Assembly (NCBI RefSeq): GCF_039503195.1
Contig: NZ_JBCJKP010000001.1
Coordinates: 5,146,001 to 5,210,000 of the forward strand
Length of the DNA: 64,000 nt
Source: Streptomyces mirabilis
GTDB lineage: Bacteria; Actinomycetota; Actinomycetes; Streptomycetales; Streptomycetaceae
Reading direction: 5' to 3'
Each line of letters begins with the position of its first letter. Positions within the stretch are counted from its first letter, which is position 1. Under the pieces are notes generated by a model that worked only from the letters and a program-made list of their open reading frames with translations, did not search any database and was not told the origin of the DNA. Of the stretch, positions 44,510 to 53,681 are shown one piece after another. The position numbers and the translations under genes were made by a program.

Positions 44510-45445
44510 ATGGAGGACTGGCTGGAGCGCGCGGCGAAGCTGAGGCAGTGGACCGGCAACGGGGTCCGCGCCCCGCACAAGCCCCTGCTCCTCCTCTACG
44601 CCCTCGGCCGGTTCCAGCGTGACGCCGACGGCGAGTTGCGCTACAGCGCGGTCGAGGACGATCTGAAGCGGCTGCTGGCCGAGTACGGTCCGGCCAACCG
44701 GACGACACCGGCGTACCCCTTCCACCACCTGGTCGGCGACGGGGTGTGGGAGGTGCGGACCGATCGCGGGCCCGGCAGCCCCGGCAGCGGGGTGCGGGAA
44801 CTGCGGTCGACGGGCGCGGCGGGACGGCTCGCGCCGGAGCTGCGGACGGCGCTGCGACGGGAACCCGCGCTCCTCGGCCGGCTGGCCCGGATCCTGCTCG
44901 ACCTGCACTTCCCGCCCTCGCTCCACGACGAACTGTGCGAGGCCGTGGGCCTGGAGTGGGAGTGGGAGCCGGAAGGGCCGGTGCACCTGCCGGACGCGGG
45001 GCCCCGGGACCGGCGCCGACGCGACGGGCGGATGCGGGAGCTGGTCCTGACGGCGTACGAGTACCAGTGCGCGTTCTGCGGGTACGACGGCCGGATCGGG
45101 GCGGTGCCGGTCGGGCTGGAGGCCGCGCATGTGCGCTGGTGGGCGTTCGACGGGCCGGACGACATCGACAACGGTCTGTGCCTGTGCTCGCTGCACCACA
45201 AACTGTTCGACAAGGGCGTCCTCGGTATCGGGGAGGGGCACCGCATCCTGGTGTCGCGGCGCTTCGTCGGACGGAGCCCGGCGGCCCGCGACCATGTCAT
45301 CGCGCTGGCGGGCCGTCAGCTGACCGGTCCCCAGCCGGGCACCGCGCCCGTCGCCGCGCACCACCGGACCTGGCACGCCCGGCAGGTGTTCCACGGAGCT
45401 CCGCGCCCTGCCACGGCGGTCCCCACCGCACACGGCGAGCTGTGA
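44510..45445 (+). CDS. Phosphorothioated-DNA-dependent HNH restriction endonuclease (SBD-HNH, type IV)
   Basis: 311 residues. The N-terminal half (WLERAAKLRQWTGNGVRAPH KPLLLLYALGRFQ, PAYPFHHLVGDGVWEV) matches the sulfur-binding domain that recognises phosphorothioate DNA in McrA-type enzymes. The C-terminal half is an HNH nuclease: YQCAFCGYDGRIG, VGLEAAHVRWWAFDGPDDID, NGLCLCSLHHKLFDKGVLG, with the zinc cysteine pair and catalytic His. It would cut DNA carrying Dnd modification and so excludes a Dnd-modified incoming element. No dnd genes are present in the window, as expected. It stands alone, upstream of the ECF sigma gene. Confidence 0.82.
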   Translation: MEDWLERAAKLRQWTGNGVRAPHKPLLLLYALGRFQRDADGELRYSAVEDDLKRLLAEYGPANRTTPAYPFHHLVGDGVWEVRTDRGPGSPGSGVRELRSTGAAGRLAPELRTALRREPALLGRLARILLDLHFPPSLHDELCEAVGLEWEWEPEGPVHLPDAGPRDRRRRDGRMRELVLTAYEYQCAFCGYDGRIGAVPVGLEAAHVRWWAFDGPDDIDNGLCLCSLHHKLFDKGVLGIGEGHRILVSRRFVGRSPAARDHVIALAGRQLTGPQPGTAPVAAHHRTWHARQVFHGAPRPATAVPTAHGEL

Positions 45446-45491
45446 CGCAGGTCACGGGAAGTCGGGGTCGGGTGCCGGACAGCTCATAGGG

Positions 45492-46160
45492 GTGAGCATT
45501 GATATGCGTACCCGGGTACGGGCCGGGGAATCGAACGCCTTCGCGGAGCTCTTCGACAGGTATGCGCGCGCGGTCTACAACCACGCCTTCCGGCTGACCG
45601 CCGACTGGTCGACGGCCGAGGACGTGATGGCCGCGACCTTCCTGGAGGCATGGCGGCTGCGCGACCGGGTCGACCCCGAGGGCGGTTCGCTGCGGCCCTG
45701 GCTGCTGGGCATCGCCACCAACACCGCGCGCAACCAGTACCGGAGCAACCGGCGCTACCGGCGGGCCGCCCAGGCCGCCGCCGCGGCCGAGCTGTCGGTG
45801 CCCGACCACGCCGAGGACGTGGCAGGGCGGGTCGACGACCGGCGCCACCTCGCGACCGCCCTCACCGCCCTCGCGACGCTGCGTCCCCCGGAGCGTGAGG
45901 TCATCGCGCTCTGCCTGGGAGAGGGCCTGGACTACGAGGCCGCGGCCGAGGCGCTGGGGATTCCGGTCGGCACGGTCGCCTCCCGGCTCTCCCGTGCCCG
46001 CAAGAAGCTGCGCGTCCTCACCGACCCCGGACCGGCGCGCCAAGAACCCGGACCGCCGCCGAAAAAAGTTCGCGGAAGACGGGAAGGCAGCCGCCGCGCC
46101 CGACAGATAACAGGCGATCGCACCCAAGTGATCCGGCCCGCACAGGAAGGAAACCGATGA
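45492..46160 (+). CDS. ECF-type RNA polymerase sigma factor
   Basis: 222 residues. Region 2: AFAELFDRYARAVYNHAFRL, TAEDVMAATFLEAWRLRDRV and LRPWLLGIATNTARNQYRSN. Region 4: LRPPEREVIALCLGEGLDYE then ALGIPVGTVASRLSRARKKL. A basic tail of about 40 residues follows. GTG at 45492 or ATG at 45504 could start it. The stop overlaps the ATG of the next gene, a CU044_5270-type membrane protein that usually partners this sigma subfamily as a likely anti-sigma or output. Confidence 0.92.
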   Translation: MSIDMRTRVRAGESNAFAELFDRYARAVYNHAFRLTADWSTAEDVMAATFLEAWRLRDRVDPEGGSLRPWLLGIATNTARNQYRSNRRYRRAAQAAAAAELSVPDHAEDVAGRVDDRRHLATALTALATLRPPEREVIALCLGEGLDYEAAAEALGIPVGTVASRLSRARKKLRVLTDPGPARQEPGPPPKKVRGRREGSRRARQITGDRTQVIRPAQEGNR

Positions 46161-47250
46161 ACGCGAACACGCCCCGGCAGAGTCCGGCCGAGCAGGACGA
46201 GGGCGCCCAGCAGCTCCTGTCCCGCACGGCGCGCGACCTCCCGGCGGGCCGTCACCAGTTCCACAAGGAGCGCCTGATGGCCCAGATTCACCAGATCCAG
46301 CAGGAAGAGCGCACGGCGGCGGTGGCCCCGGCGCGGACCCGGCGGTTCCGGCTGCCGCGTCCGGCGATCACGCTGCCCGCGCTGGCCGCCGCCCTGGCCG
46401 GTACGGTCGTCGCCGTAGTGGCGATGAACGACGGCGGCGGACTCAGGGACGGCGGCGTCGCCACCGGACCCGCCCTCACCACCCGCATCGGTGCCGCGAC
46501 CACCAAGGGCGTCCCCCAGTTGCTGGGCCAGATCTCACTGGCGGCGGCCGAGACCGGGGGAGCCACCCGGCCGTCAAGCCCGGCCAGTACGTCTACATAG
46601 AGTCCAAGACGGCCGACTCGTTCGTGAAGACCGTCGACGACAAGAGCAGCCTCGCCAGTCACGCGCTGCACCGCCGCCAGGTCTGGATGTCCTCCGACGG
46701 CACCAAGGGCTGGCTGATCGACCCGGCCGTCAACGACAGCTCCGAGGGCGAGACCCTGAGCCTGCCCGACGAACAGGGCAACACCCCGGTCGGCAGCCTG
46801 AACCACCCCACGTACGACTTCCTGGCCAAGCTGACCACCGACCCCGACAAGATCCTGGCCAAGATCTACAAGGAGACCAAGGGCCACGGCAACTCACCCG
46901 ACCAGGAGGCGTTCACCACCATCGGCGACCTGCTCGTCGAGAGCTACCCGCCGGCGGAGCTGTACTCGGCCCTGTTCAAGGCCGCCGCGAAGATCCCCGG
47001 AGTCGTCGTGGTGAACGACGCGGTGGACGCGGTGGGCCGGCACGGGATCGCGGTGGCCCGGCTGGACGAGACCAGCGGCGAACGCGAAGAGTGGATCTTC
47101 GACAAGAAGACCCATGTCTTCCTGGGCGACCGCTCGGTCAAGGTGACTGCGAGCACCGGTGAGGACGCTCTGATCAAGCCCGGCACGGTGACGTTCACCA
47201 ACGCCATCGTCACCCGGGCCGTCGTCGACGGCATGAAGCAGACCCCGTGA
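46157..47250 (+). pseudogene. CU044_5270-family protein, frameshifted
   Basis: The first frame (46157-46600) gives QFHKERLMAQIHQIQQEERT, a transmembrane helix (ITLPALAAALAGTVVAVVAM) and TKGVPQLLGQISLAAAET, then reaches a TAG. The same protein resumes in the -1 frame at about 46565: VKPGQYVYIESKTADSFVKT through VSYPP-like LLVESYPPAELYSALFKAAA to the stop at 47250. A single lost base near 46560-46575 would restore a 364-residue membrane-anchored extracytoplasmic protein. Its ATG overlaps the sigma factor stop, so it should be a partner of that sigma factor. It is either a true mutation or a sequence error. Confidence 0.8.
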
Positions 47251-47268
47251 GCCGACGCGGTGGTCCCG

Positions 47269-49232
47269 TCAGCCGATCTTCACGGTCTTCGACACCGTGA
47301 CCTGGTCGATGTCGGTGGTGCGGACGGTGGCCTTCATGGTCCAGGTGCCGGCCACCGGGAGGGTGACGCCGTCCGCGGTCCAGTAGCCGCCCTTGTCCGT
47401 CAGTTCGGCGTCGATCGGGCCGATCTGCTGGGATTCCAGAGTGAAGGTGAGGCGCAGTTCGGGCACGGTGGCGAAGCCGCCGTCGGAGCCGTAGATCACG
47501 GCCTGCACGGAGTTCTCGCCCACCCGGCTCGGTGTCAGTTCGATCTGCACCTTGCCGTGTCCGCCCTTCGTGCCCACGTCGAACGGGATCGTCGTCGTCG
47601 AGGCCGTGGTCTGCCCGGCGGCCGCGGTGGCGGAGGCCGCCGCGGCCTCGGTGGCCGCGCGGCCCGGTTGGGTACCGGTGAGCAGAGTGGTGATCACCAG
47701 CACGACGATGCCGACGACGACCTCGACCAGCACCGAACGGCGCAACGCCCGCCGGTACCGGTCGGCCTCGTCGGAGGCCGCGCCCGAGGCTTTGCCGGAG
47801 TCCTTGTCCGAGTCCTTGTCGGAGATCTTGCCCGAGCTCGTGTCGGAAGCCTTGTCCGAAGACTCGCGATCCGGATCCGGCTCCGGATCCGGTACGCCGC
47901 CGTCCGAGGGGCCGCCGTCCGACGGGCCGTCCGCCCTCCCGACCCGTACGTCGGCGGGGGCGGCCGAGGCCCCCACCGTCTGCGGCACCCGCTCCTCCAC
48001 CGACACCGCAGCCGCTGTCCGCGCCTCATCCGCCGCGAGCATCAGCCGCCCGGTCCAGCGCCGCGAGGCCCCCGCCCCGGCCAGCAGCACCAGCACCGCC
48101 ACCAGCTTGGCGAGGAGGAGCCGGCCGTACGAGGTGGAGGTCAGCGCCTCCCAGGAGCCGAGGCCGCGCCAGGACTGGTAGACGCCGGTGACGACCAGGA
48201 CGGTGACCGAGGCGAGGGCGAGCCGGGAGAAGCGGTTGACGACGGCCGCGGGGAGCGGCTCGGCCGACCGGTACAGCGCGGTGAGCAGGGCCGCGAGGCC
48301 GCCCAGCCAGACCGCCATCGACAGCAGGTGCAGTACGGAGGAGACCATCGCCACGGGTACCTGGATCCCGGCGGACGCGTGTTCGGCGACGGCCCAGGTG
48401 ACGGCGAGGGAGACGGTGAGCAGCCCGCCGAGCGCGAGGACGAGCCGCCCCGCGCCTGCTCGCGTACCGGATGGAACACCGCCGCCCCGAGCAGCACCAG
48501 TCGCGCCAGCAGGGCCAGTCCCGGCCTGCTGGTCAGGGTCTCGCTGAGGACGGACGGATCGAAGGCGTCCGCCGGACCGCTGCCGCGCTCGTAGGGTCCG
48601 CGCAGGAGCAGCAGCGCGACGGTGGACCCGGCCAGGATCCACCAGCCGGTGAGGAGCAGTCGCCGCACCGGGCCAGGGAACCCGCAGACCAGGACGAAGG
48701 CGGCCGCGCCGATGAGAAGGGCCAGACCGCCGTACGCCAAGTAGCGGGCGGCGTCGTAGAGCGTGCCCGCGACGGTGTTCCCGGAGGGGTCCACGGGGAC
48801 CGGCGGGGCGGTCGCGGAGGGCTTGCCGATGGAGAAGGTGAAGGCGCCGGAGACCGGGTGGCTGTCGGCCGAGACGACCCGCCAGGCCACCGTGAAGGTG
48901 CCGGTGCCCAGCCCCTTCGGCAGGGTCACACGGGCGGTGTCGGAACGGTCGCCCGCGTGCCCCGGGTCGCCGGTGTGCACGCGTCGGTTGTCCGGGTCGA
49001 GCACGCGGAAGGAGTCGTCGAGGAGCCCGATGGACTCGCTGAAGGACAGCGTCACCTCGGTGGGCGCACTCTTCAGCACGCTGCCGTCCTGCGGATCGGT
49101 GCCGGTCAGCGCGGCGTGGGCGGACGCGCCGCCGACACCGCCGAACAGCACCAGGACCAGCACCGTGCCCAGCAGCGCCAGCCCCTGGGCGATCCGCCGT
49201 CGCTCCCGCTGTCCGCCTCCACGTCCGCTCAC
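47269..49232 (-). pseudogene. CopC-CopD fusion copper-handling membrane protein, frameshifted
   Basis: The upstream frame starts at GTG 49232 (49274 or 49307 are possible). It has a signal helix, the CopC domain ASAHAALTGTDPQDGSVLKS with the copper-binding His after the signal, and TFTVAWRVVSADSHPVSGAF. The first CopD helices follow, ending near AAVFHPVREQ (about 48465). The next frame continues with GRLVLALGGLLTVSLAVTWA, the CopD helices (SSVLHLLSMAVWLGGLAALL), an acidic linker and a C-terminal YtkA-like domain (GKVQIELTPSRVGENSVQAV). A -1 shift rejoins a 654-residue protein. It is convergent with the CU044_5270 gene. Confidence 0.82.
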
Positions 49233-49363
49233 ACGCCGTCTCCGTCGTCTCCGTCGTCCCTGCGGTCTCCGCATTCCGGTCCGCCCGGTCCGCACTTCCA
49301 GAGTCACGGGTACGTACGGACGAATCCGGCGCCGTGCTCACCCCCCGGCGAGGAACCCACCGA

Positions 49364-49632
49364 TCAACTCACCGAGGAACCCGGCGAGGAATCCCCTGGG
49401 AGGGCCGCCTCCGGCGTCAGAAGGGCCAGCCGGGCCCGCTTCTCGGGCAAGTAGACCCCGGGAAGGTCGATTTCGGGAAGCACGATCTCCGGGCCGGGCA
49501 CGAAGCCCTGCCGGACCAGCCGCGCGATCGCCTTCTCGTTGCGCGCGTCGGGTTCGACCACGACCCGCTGCCGGTCGAGGCCGACCAGCACGTACATGGT
49601 GAACGCGGTCAGCAGCGCCGACGACCGGCCCG
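49364..49632 (-). pseudogene. 3' fragment of a siderophore-type GNAT acyltransferase gene
   Basis: The minus strand encodes SSALLTAFTMYVLVGLDRQR then VVVEPDARNEKAIARLVRQG and EIDLPGVYLPEKRARLALL. This is the C-terminal part of the IucB/AlcB-like N-acyltransferase family used in hydroxamate siderophore assembly. The N-terminal two thirds, including most of the acetyl-CoA site, are missing. It abuts a fragment of another siderophore gene in opposite orientation. Confidence 0.7.
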
Positions 49633-49760
49633 GCCGCCCCCTACGTCTGGATCACCTGCGACACCACCACGACCCGCGCCTCACGACGTACGTCCGCAAG
49701 GAACTCTCCGTCCCGAGGCAGCGGGTGAACGCGATGGGCTACTGGCGCACGGCGGCCTGA
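49633..49760 (+). pseudogene. 3' fragment of a siderophore-interacting protein (SIP) gene
   Basis: The plus strand reads PYVWITCDTTTTRA and then, after a one-base frame change, LTTYVRKELSVPRQRVNAMG followed by YWRTAA and a stop. This is the C-terminus of the FAD-dependent ferric-siderophore reductase (ViuB/SIP) family, with its conserved GYWR ending. All upstream domains are absent. Together with the minus-strand fragment it marks a deletion scar. Confidence 0.65.
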
Positions 49761-49796
49761 GAGGCGTTCCGCACCCTCACGCGGGATCATCGAGGC

Positions 49797-50381
49797 ATGG
49801 ACGTCAGCCTTCACATCGCCCAGGATCCCGAAGCGGACGCGTTGCTCAGCCGCAGTCCCCTCGCCGCCCTGACCGGGATGCTGCTGGACCAGCAGGTGCC
49901 GATGGAGTGGGCGTTCAAGGGGCCGCGCACGATCGCCTCGCGCATGGGGGCGGACGAGTTGGACGCGCACGAGATCGCCGCGTACGACCCGGAGAAGTTC
50001 GCCGCGCTGCTCACGGCGAAGCCGGCCGTGCATCGCTATCCCGGGTCCATGGCCAAGCGGATCCAGCAGCTGTGCCAGTACCTCGTGGAGCACTACGACG
50101 GGGACGCGGCCAAGGTCTGGGAGGGCGTCAAGAGCGGCGAGGAGCTTCTGCGGCGGCTCGAGGAACTGCCCGGGTTCGGCGCCCAGAAGGCCCAGATCTT
50201 CCTGGCCCTGCTCGGCAAGCAGTTCGGTGTGCGGCCCAAGGGCTGGCGCGAGGCGGCGGGGGCGTACGGCGAGCCGGACTCCTTCCGCTCCGTCGCCGAC
50301 ATCACCGGGCCGGAGTCCCTGGCGAAGGTCCGCGCCCACAAACAGGAAATGAAGGCCCAGGCGAAGGCCTCCGGCAAGTAG
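49797..50381 (+). CDS. HhH-GPD-type base-excision DNA repair protein
   Basis: A 194-residue small HhH-GPD-like protein: SPLAALTGMLLDQQVPMEWA, the helix-hairpin-helix LEELPGFGAQKAQIFLALLG and KQFGVRPKGWREAAGAYGE. The usual catalytic Asp after the hairpin is not obvious, so it may be a divergent glycosylase. It is cytoplasmic. The ATG at 49797 follows a purine-rich leader. The neighbours are unrelated. Confidence 0.88.
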   Translation: MDVSLHIAQDPEADALLSRSPLAALTGMLLDQQVPMEWAFKGPRTIASRMGADELDAHEIAAYDPEKFAALLTAKPAVHRYPGSMAKRIQQLCQYLVEHYDGDAAKVWEGVKSGEELLRRLEELPGFGAQKAQIFLALLGKQFGVRPKGWREAAGAYGEPDSFRSVADITGPESLAKVRAHKQEMKAQAKASGK

Positions 50382-50416
50382 CCCTCCACGTATCTCGCCC
50401 CGCCGCAGCGCTCCCA

Positions 50417-50450
50417 AGGGGCGCGGTGAACTGCGTGACCAGCCCCCGGG
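50417..50450. repeat. Dispersed Streptomyces intergenic element
   Basis: The sequence AAGGGGCGCGGTGAACTGCG followed by TGACCAGCCCCCG matches a short element seen frequently between Streptomyces genes. It lies in the 142-nt gap between the HhH-GPD and HdeD-like genes and can form a G/C-rich stem. Confidence 0.6.
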
Positions 50451-50523
50451 GGTCCGGGGGCGAGGGTCCGTCGGATGGCTCACTGCGGTGGCAGAGCGGC
50501 CCCACGCGGCCAAAACATGAACC

Positions 50524-51183
50524 ATGAGCGAGGTACCGAACGCCCCCCACCAAGGCCCGCAGTACGACGACCGTCACGTCCACGAACGTCACGTCCACGA
50601 CCGCGAACCACGCGTCACCCCCGAAGGCCCCCTGCACTTCATCGCCCGCAGCGCCTGGCAGGCCGTCCTGCTCGCCGGCATCGCGGCCTTCGTCCTCGGC
50701 GTGCTGGTGCTGGTCTGGCCGGGCGCCTCCCTGCTGGCCGCAGGCGTGCTCTTCGGCCTCTACCTGCTCTTCAGCGGCGTACTCCAGCTCGTCGCCGCGT
50801 TCGGCACCCACCTCGCGACCTCGCTGCGCGTCATGGCCTTCATCAGCGGCGCCCTCTCGATCCTGCTCGGCCTGTTCTGCTTCCGCGGCCCGATGCAGTC
50901 GACCCTCCTGCTCGCCCTGTGGATCGGCATCGGCTGGCTGTTCCGGGGCATCACCCAGACCCTGGCCGCCGCGTCCGACCCGACCGTGCCGGCCCGCGGC
51001 TGGCAGATCTTCCTCGGGATCGTCAGCTCCCTCGCGGGGATCGTCCTCATCGTGTCCCCGTTCACCTCGATCGCCGTCCTCACCCTCGTCGGCGGCTGCT
51101 GGCTCCTCGCGGTCGGCGTCACGGAAATCGTCACGGCGTTCGTGATCCGCGGCCGCGCCAAGCACATCCCGGCCGTCGTCTGA
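50524..51183 (+). CDS. HdeD/DUF308 family membrane protein
   Basis: 219 residues. A His-rich N-terminal tail (DDRHVHERHVHDREPRV) precedes six hydrophobic helices in three pairs (AVLLAGIAAFVLGVLVLVWP; AGVLFGLYLLFSGVLQLVAA; and so on), the DUF308/HdeD pattern. Members are associated with acid or stress tolerance; the molecular role is unknown. The HVH-rich tail may bind metal, which is speculative. Confidence 0.88.
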   Translation: MSEVPNAPHQGPQYDDRHVHERHVHDREPRVTPEGPLHFIARSAWQAVLLAGIAAFVLGVLVLVWPGASLLAAGVLFGLYLLFSGVLQLVAAFGTHLATSLRVMAFISGALSILLGLFCFRGPMQSTLLLALWIGIGWLFRGITQTLAAASDPTVPARGWQIFLGIVSSLAGIVLIVSPFTSIAVLTLVGGCWLLAVGVTEIVTAFVIRGRAKHIPAVV

Positions 51184-51309
51184 CCGCACGCCCGACCCCA
51201 CGACGAGTCCACGCCGTACGTCAACTCCGCGCCTGCCCCGTAACCCATGAGGGCGGATCTCGCCGCCGACACGATGAACCACCCACTCCGGATGGGGACA
51301 CGACCTCCT

Positions 51310-51651
51310 ATGAGCTCCTCTCCGCACCGTCGGCCGCGCCCGTCGCACCGGCACGCGTGGATGCGGGTTCTGACGCTCCTCGTCGTCACGATCCTCGCGG
51401 CGGGCGCCCACGTCGACGCCCTCGCCCCGAACCCCGTCGTGGCCTCCGCCGAAACGGGCTGCGGCGCCGAACACGACGTACTCGACACGGCCCTTCGCCC
51501 GCCCGCCCGGCAGGACCACCGCCCCCTCGCCCCGCTGCGCCCCGCGCCGACCGCTCCCGACTGCCCGGAGCCGGCGCCCCACCCCCGTCACGTACCGCCG
51601 TCGCACTCCCGCACGCTGCACGCCCTGCGCTCCGTGGTCCTGCGCTGCTGA
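51310..51651 (+). CDS. Small secreted or membrane-anchored hypothetical protein
   Basis: 113 residues with a basic start (SSSPHRRPRPSHRHAWMR), one hydrophobic stretch (VLTLLVVTILAAGAHVDALA) and a Pro/His-rich remainder with three cysteines. It is predicted to be exported. No domain is known. An alternative start is ATG 51247. It lies between the HdeD-like gene and a 48-codon gene. Confidence 0.5.
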   Translation: MSSSPHRRPRPSHRHAWMRVLTLLVVTILAAGAHVDALAPNPVVASAETGCGAEHDVLDTALRPPARQDHRPLAPLRPAPTAPDCPEPAPHPRHVPPSHSRTLHALRSVVLRC

Positions 51652-51722
51652 CAGGCCCGGCCCGGCCTCCGGACCGTCCCCGCCAGCCAGTCAGTGAACC
51701 AAGCGAACGCAAGGACACAGCC

Positions 51723-51869
51723 ATGCCCACCGACCCGTACGCGGTCCTGCGCGCCCTCCTGCGCGCGGAAGCCGTCCGCAACACGCCCAAGCCGCAGCCC
51801 GAGCCCAGGCCCGCACCGGACGCCCGGCAGGTGCAGGCGCCTCCGGCCAAGGAGCACGGAAACAGCTAG
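51723..51869 (+). CDS. 48-residue hypothetical protein
   Basis: MPTDPYAVLRALLRAEAVRN, then a Pro/Glu-rich tail. AAGGACAC precedes the ATG at a good distance, and a strong terminator follows at 51879, which support a real small gene. No known family. Confidence 0.55.
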   Translation: MPTDPYAVLRALLRAEAVRNTPKPQPEPRPAPDARQVQAPPAKEHGNS

Positions 51870-51878
51870 GAACAACAG

Positions 51879-51918
51879 TGAGGCGACCGTCCCGCCCGTG
51901 GGCGGGGCGGTCGCCTCA
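51879..51918 (+). terminator. Terminator of the 48-codon gene
   Basis: A long stem (51879-51897 with 51901-51918, one unpaired base) begins 9 nt after the stop codon. Confidence 0.8.
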
Positions 51919-51922
51919 CCGC

Positions 51923-51975
51923 CTGACAACTGACAACTGACAACCACCAAACACCGACCACCGACCACCGGCTAC
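51923..51975. repeat. Degenerate heptanucleotide tandem repeats
   Basis: About eight consecutive 7-nt units: CTGACAA three times, then CCACCAA, ACACCGA, CCACCGA, CCACCGG, CTACCGC. They lie between a terminator and the stop codon of the HerA-like gene. Confidence 0.8.
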
Positions 51976-53576
51976 CGCCTGCGCCGAGCCGTCCCGAAGA
52001 GGGAGCGGGTGATCTCCCTGCCGATCTGCGTGCCCATCGACCGTGCCAGCGACTTGAAGATCCCGCTGCCGACGACCTGTTCGACGACCGAGGGTTCCTC
52101 CTTCGCCCGGCCTCCGCCCTTCGCGGGCGCCCGCCCGGCCTCCGCAGCCGCCTGGGCGGCGGCCCGCGCGGCGGCCGCGTCCCGCGCCGCGAGCTTCTCG
52201 TACGCGGACTCACGGTCGACCGCCTGCGCGTATCGCCCGTACAGCGGGGACGCCTGCACCGCCCGGTCCAGCGCGGCCGGATCGACAGGGCCCATCAGGG
52301 ACTGCGGGGCCCGCAGCCGGGTCGCCGCGACCGGCGTCGGCGCGCCCTTCTCGCTCAGCACGGTCACCACGGCCTCGCCGGTGCCCATGCCGGTGAGAAC
52401 CTCCTCCAGGTCGTACGCGGAGTTGGGGAAGGTCTTCACCGTGGCCTTCAGCGCCTTCTGGTCGTCCGGGGTGAAGGCGCGCAACGCGTGCTGGACGCGG
52501 TTGCCGAGCTGGGCGAGGACGTCGGACGGCACGTCCTTCGGGGTCTGCGTCACGAAGAAGACGCCGACCCCCTTCGAACGAATGAGCCGCACGGTCTGGG
52601 TGATCGACTCCAGGAAGGCCTTCGACGCGCCGGTGAAGAGCAGGTGCGCCTCGTCGAAGAAGAAGACCAGTTTCGGCTTGTCGAGGTCACCGACCTCCGG
52701 CAGGTCGTGGAAGAGATCGGCGAGCATCCACATCAGGAGGGTCGAAAAGAGCTGCGGTTTGTCCTGGACCTCGGGGAGTTCGAGGACGGACACCGTCCCG
52801 CGCCCGTCCGACGCCGTCCGCAACAGCTCGCTCGTGTCGAACTCCGGCTCCCCGAAGAACGGGCTCATGCCCTGTGCCTCGAAGGCGGTCAGCGAGCGCA
52901 GGATCACCCCCGCCGTCGCGGGCGACAGCCCGCCGATGCCCTTCAGCTCCGCCTTGCCCTCGTCCGAGGTCAGGAAGGTGACGACGGCCCGCAGGTCCTT
53001 GAGGTCGAACAGTTCCAGACCCTTCTGGTCGGCGTAGTGGAAGATCAGGCCGAGCGACTGCTCCTGGGTCTGGTTCAGCTGGAGCACCTTGGAGAGCAGC
53101 ACCGGGCCGAAGCTGGTGACCGTCGCCCGTACGGGGATGCCCGTGCCCATGCCGCCGAGCGCGTAGAACTCGGCCGGGCAGGCGGTCGGCGTCCACTCCT
53201 GGTGGACCTCCTGCGCACGCGCCAGCACCTTGTCGTTCGACACGCCCGGCGCCGAGATCCCGGAGACATCACCCTTGATGTCGGCGAGGAACACCGGCAC
53301 GCCCTGCACGGACAGCTGTTCGGCGATCAGCTGCAGCGTCTTGGTCTTGCCGGTGCCGGTGGCTCCGGCGACCAGCCCGTGCCGGTTGAGCACGGGCAGC
53401 GGGATGCGGATCCGGGCGTCCGGCAGACACCGCCCGTCCCAGATCAGAGCGCCCAGGTCGAGCGCGGGTCCGGCGAACGCGTAACCGGAGGCGATCTCCA
53501 GGGCCTCCTGGGAGAGCCCGGGGGCGCCGCTCACACCTTCGGGTGCCACCGCGGGAGGTGCTTCGCTGTCGCTCAC
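51972..53576 (-). CDS. HerA-like ATPase (DUF853 helicase-like)
   Basis: 534 residues. Motifs: NRHGLVAGATGTGKTKTLQL (Walker A), VFLADIKGDVSGISAPG, KPKLVFFFDEAHLLFTGASK (Walker B) and VGVFFVTQTPKDVPSDVLAQ (sensor/arginine finger region). The C-terminal part has an Ala-rich coiled segment (AAARAAAQAAAEAG) and a basic end. HerA/FtsK-type hexameric DNA pumps include it. The partner nuclease NurA is not nearby, so the role is open. Confidence 0.92.
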   Translation of the reverse strand: MSDSEAPPAVAPEGVSGAPGLSQEALEIASGYAFAGPALDLGALIWDGRCLPDARIRIPLPVLNRHGLVAGATGTGKTKTLQLIAEQLSVQGVPVFLADIKGDVSGISAPGVSNDKVLARAQEVHQEWTPTACPAEFYALGGMGTGIPVRATVTSFGPVLLSKVLQLNQTQEQSLGLIFHYADQKGLELFDLKDLRAVVTFLTSDEGKAELKGIGGLSPATAGVILRSLTAFEAQGMSPFFGEPEFDTSELLRTASDGRGTVSVLELPEVQDKPQLFSTLLMWMLADLFHDLPEVGDLDKPKLVFFFDEAHLLFTGASKAFLESITQTVRLIRSKGVGVFFVTQTPKDVPSDVLAQLGNRVQHALRAFTPDDQKALKATVKTFPNSAYDLEEVLTGMGTGEAVVTVLSEKGAPTPVAATRLRAPQSLMGPVDPAALDRAVQASPLYGRYAQAVDRESAYEKLAARDAAAARAAAQAAAEAGRAPAKGGGRAKEEPSVVEQVVGSGIFKSLARSMGTQIGREITRSLFGTARRRR

Positions 53577-53681
53577 ATCAGGCCCCTGTTCCCGGTTTGC
53601 ACTGATTTACGACGTCTTTTCCAGCGTCGCACTACGTCGCCATGGCTGCGCCCGGAAGGTCTGGGCCGGTAGGCTTTCCGT

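Noticed and set aside
51923..51975. CRISPR-like array
   Set aside because: Units are 7 nt with no spacers, and no cas genes are present.
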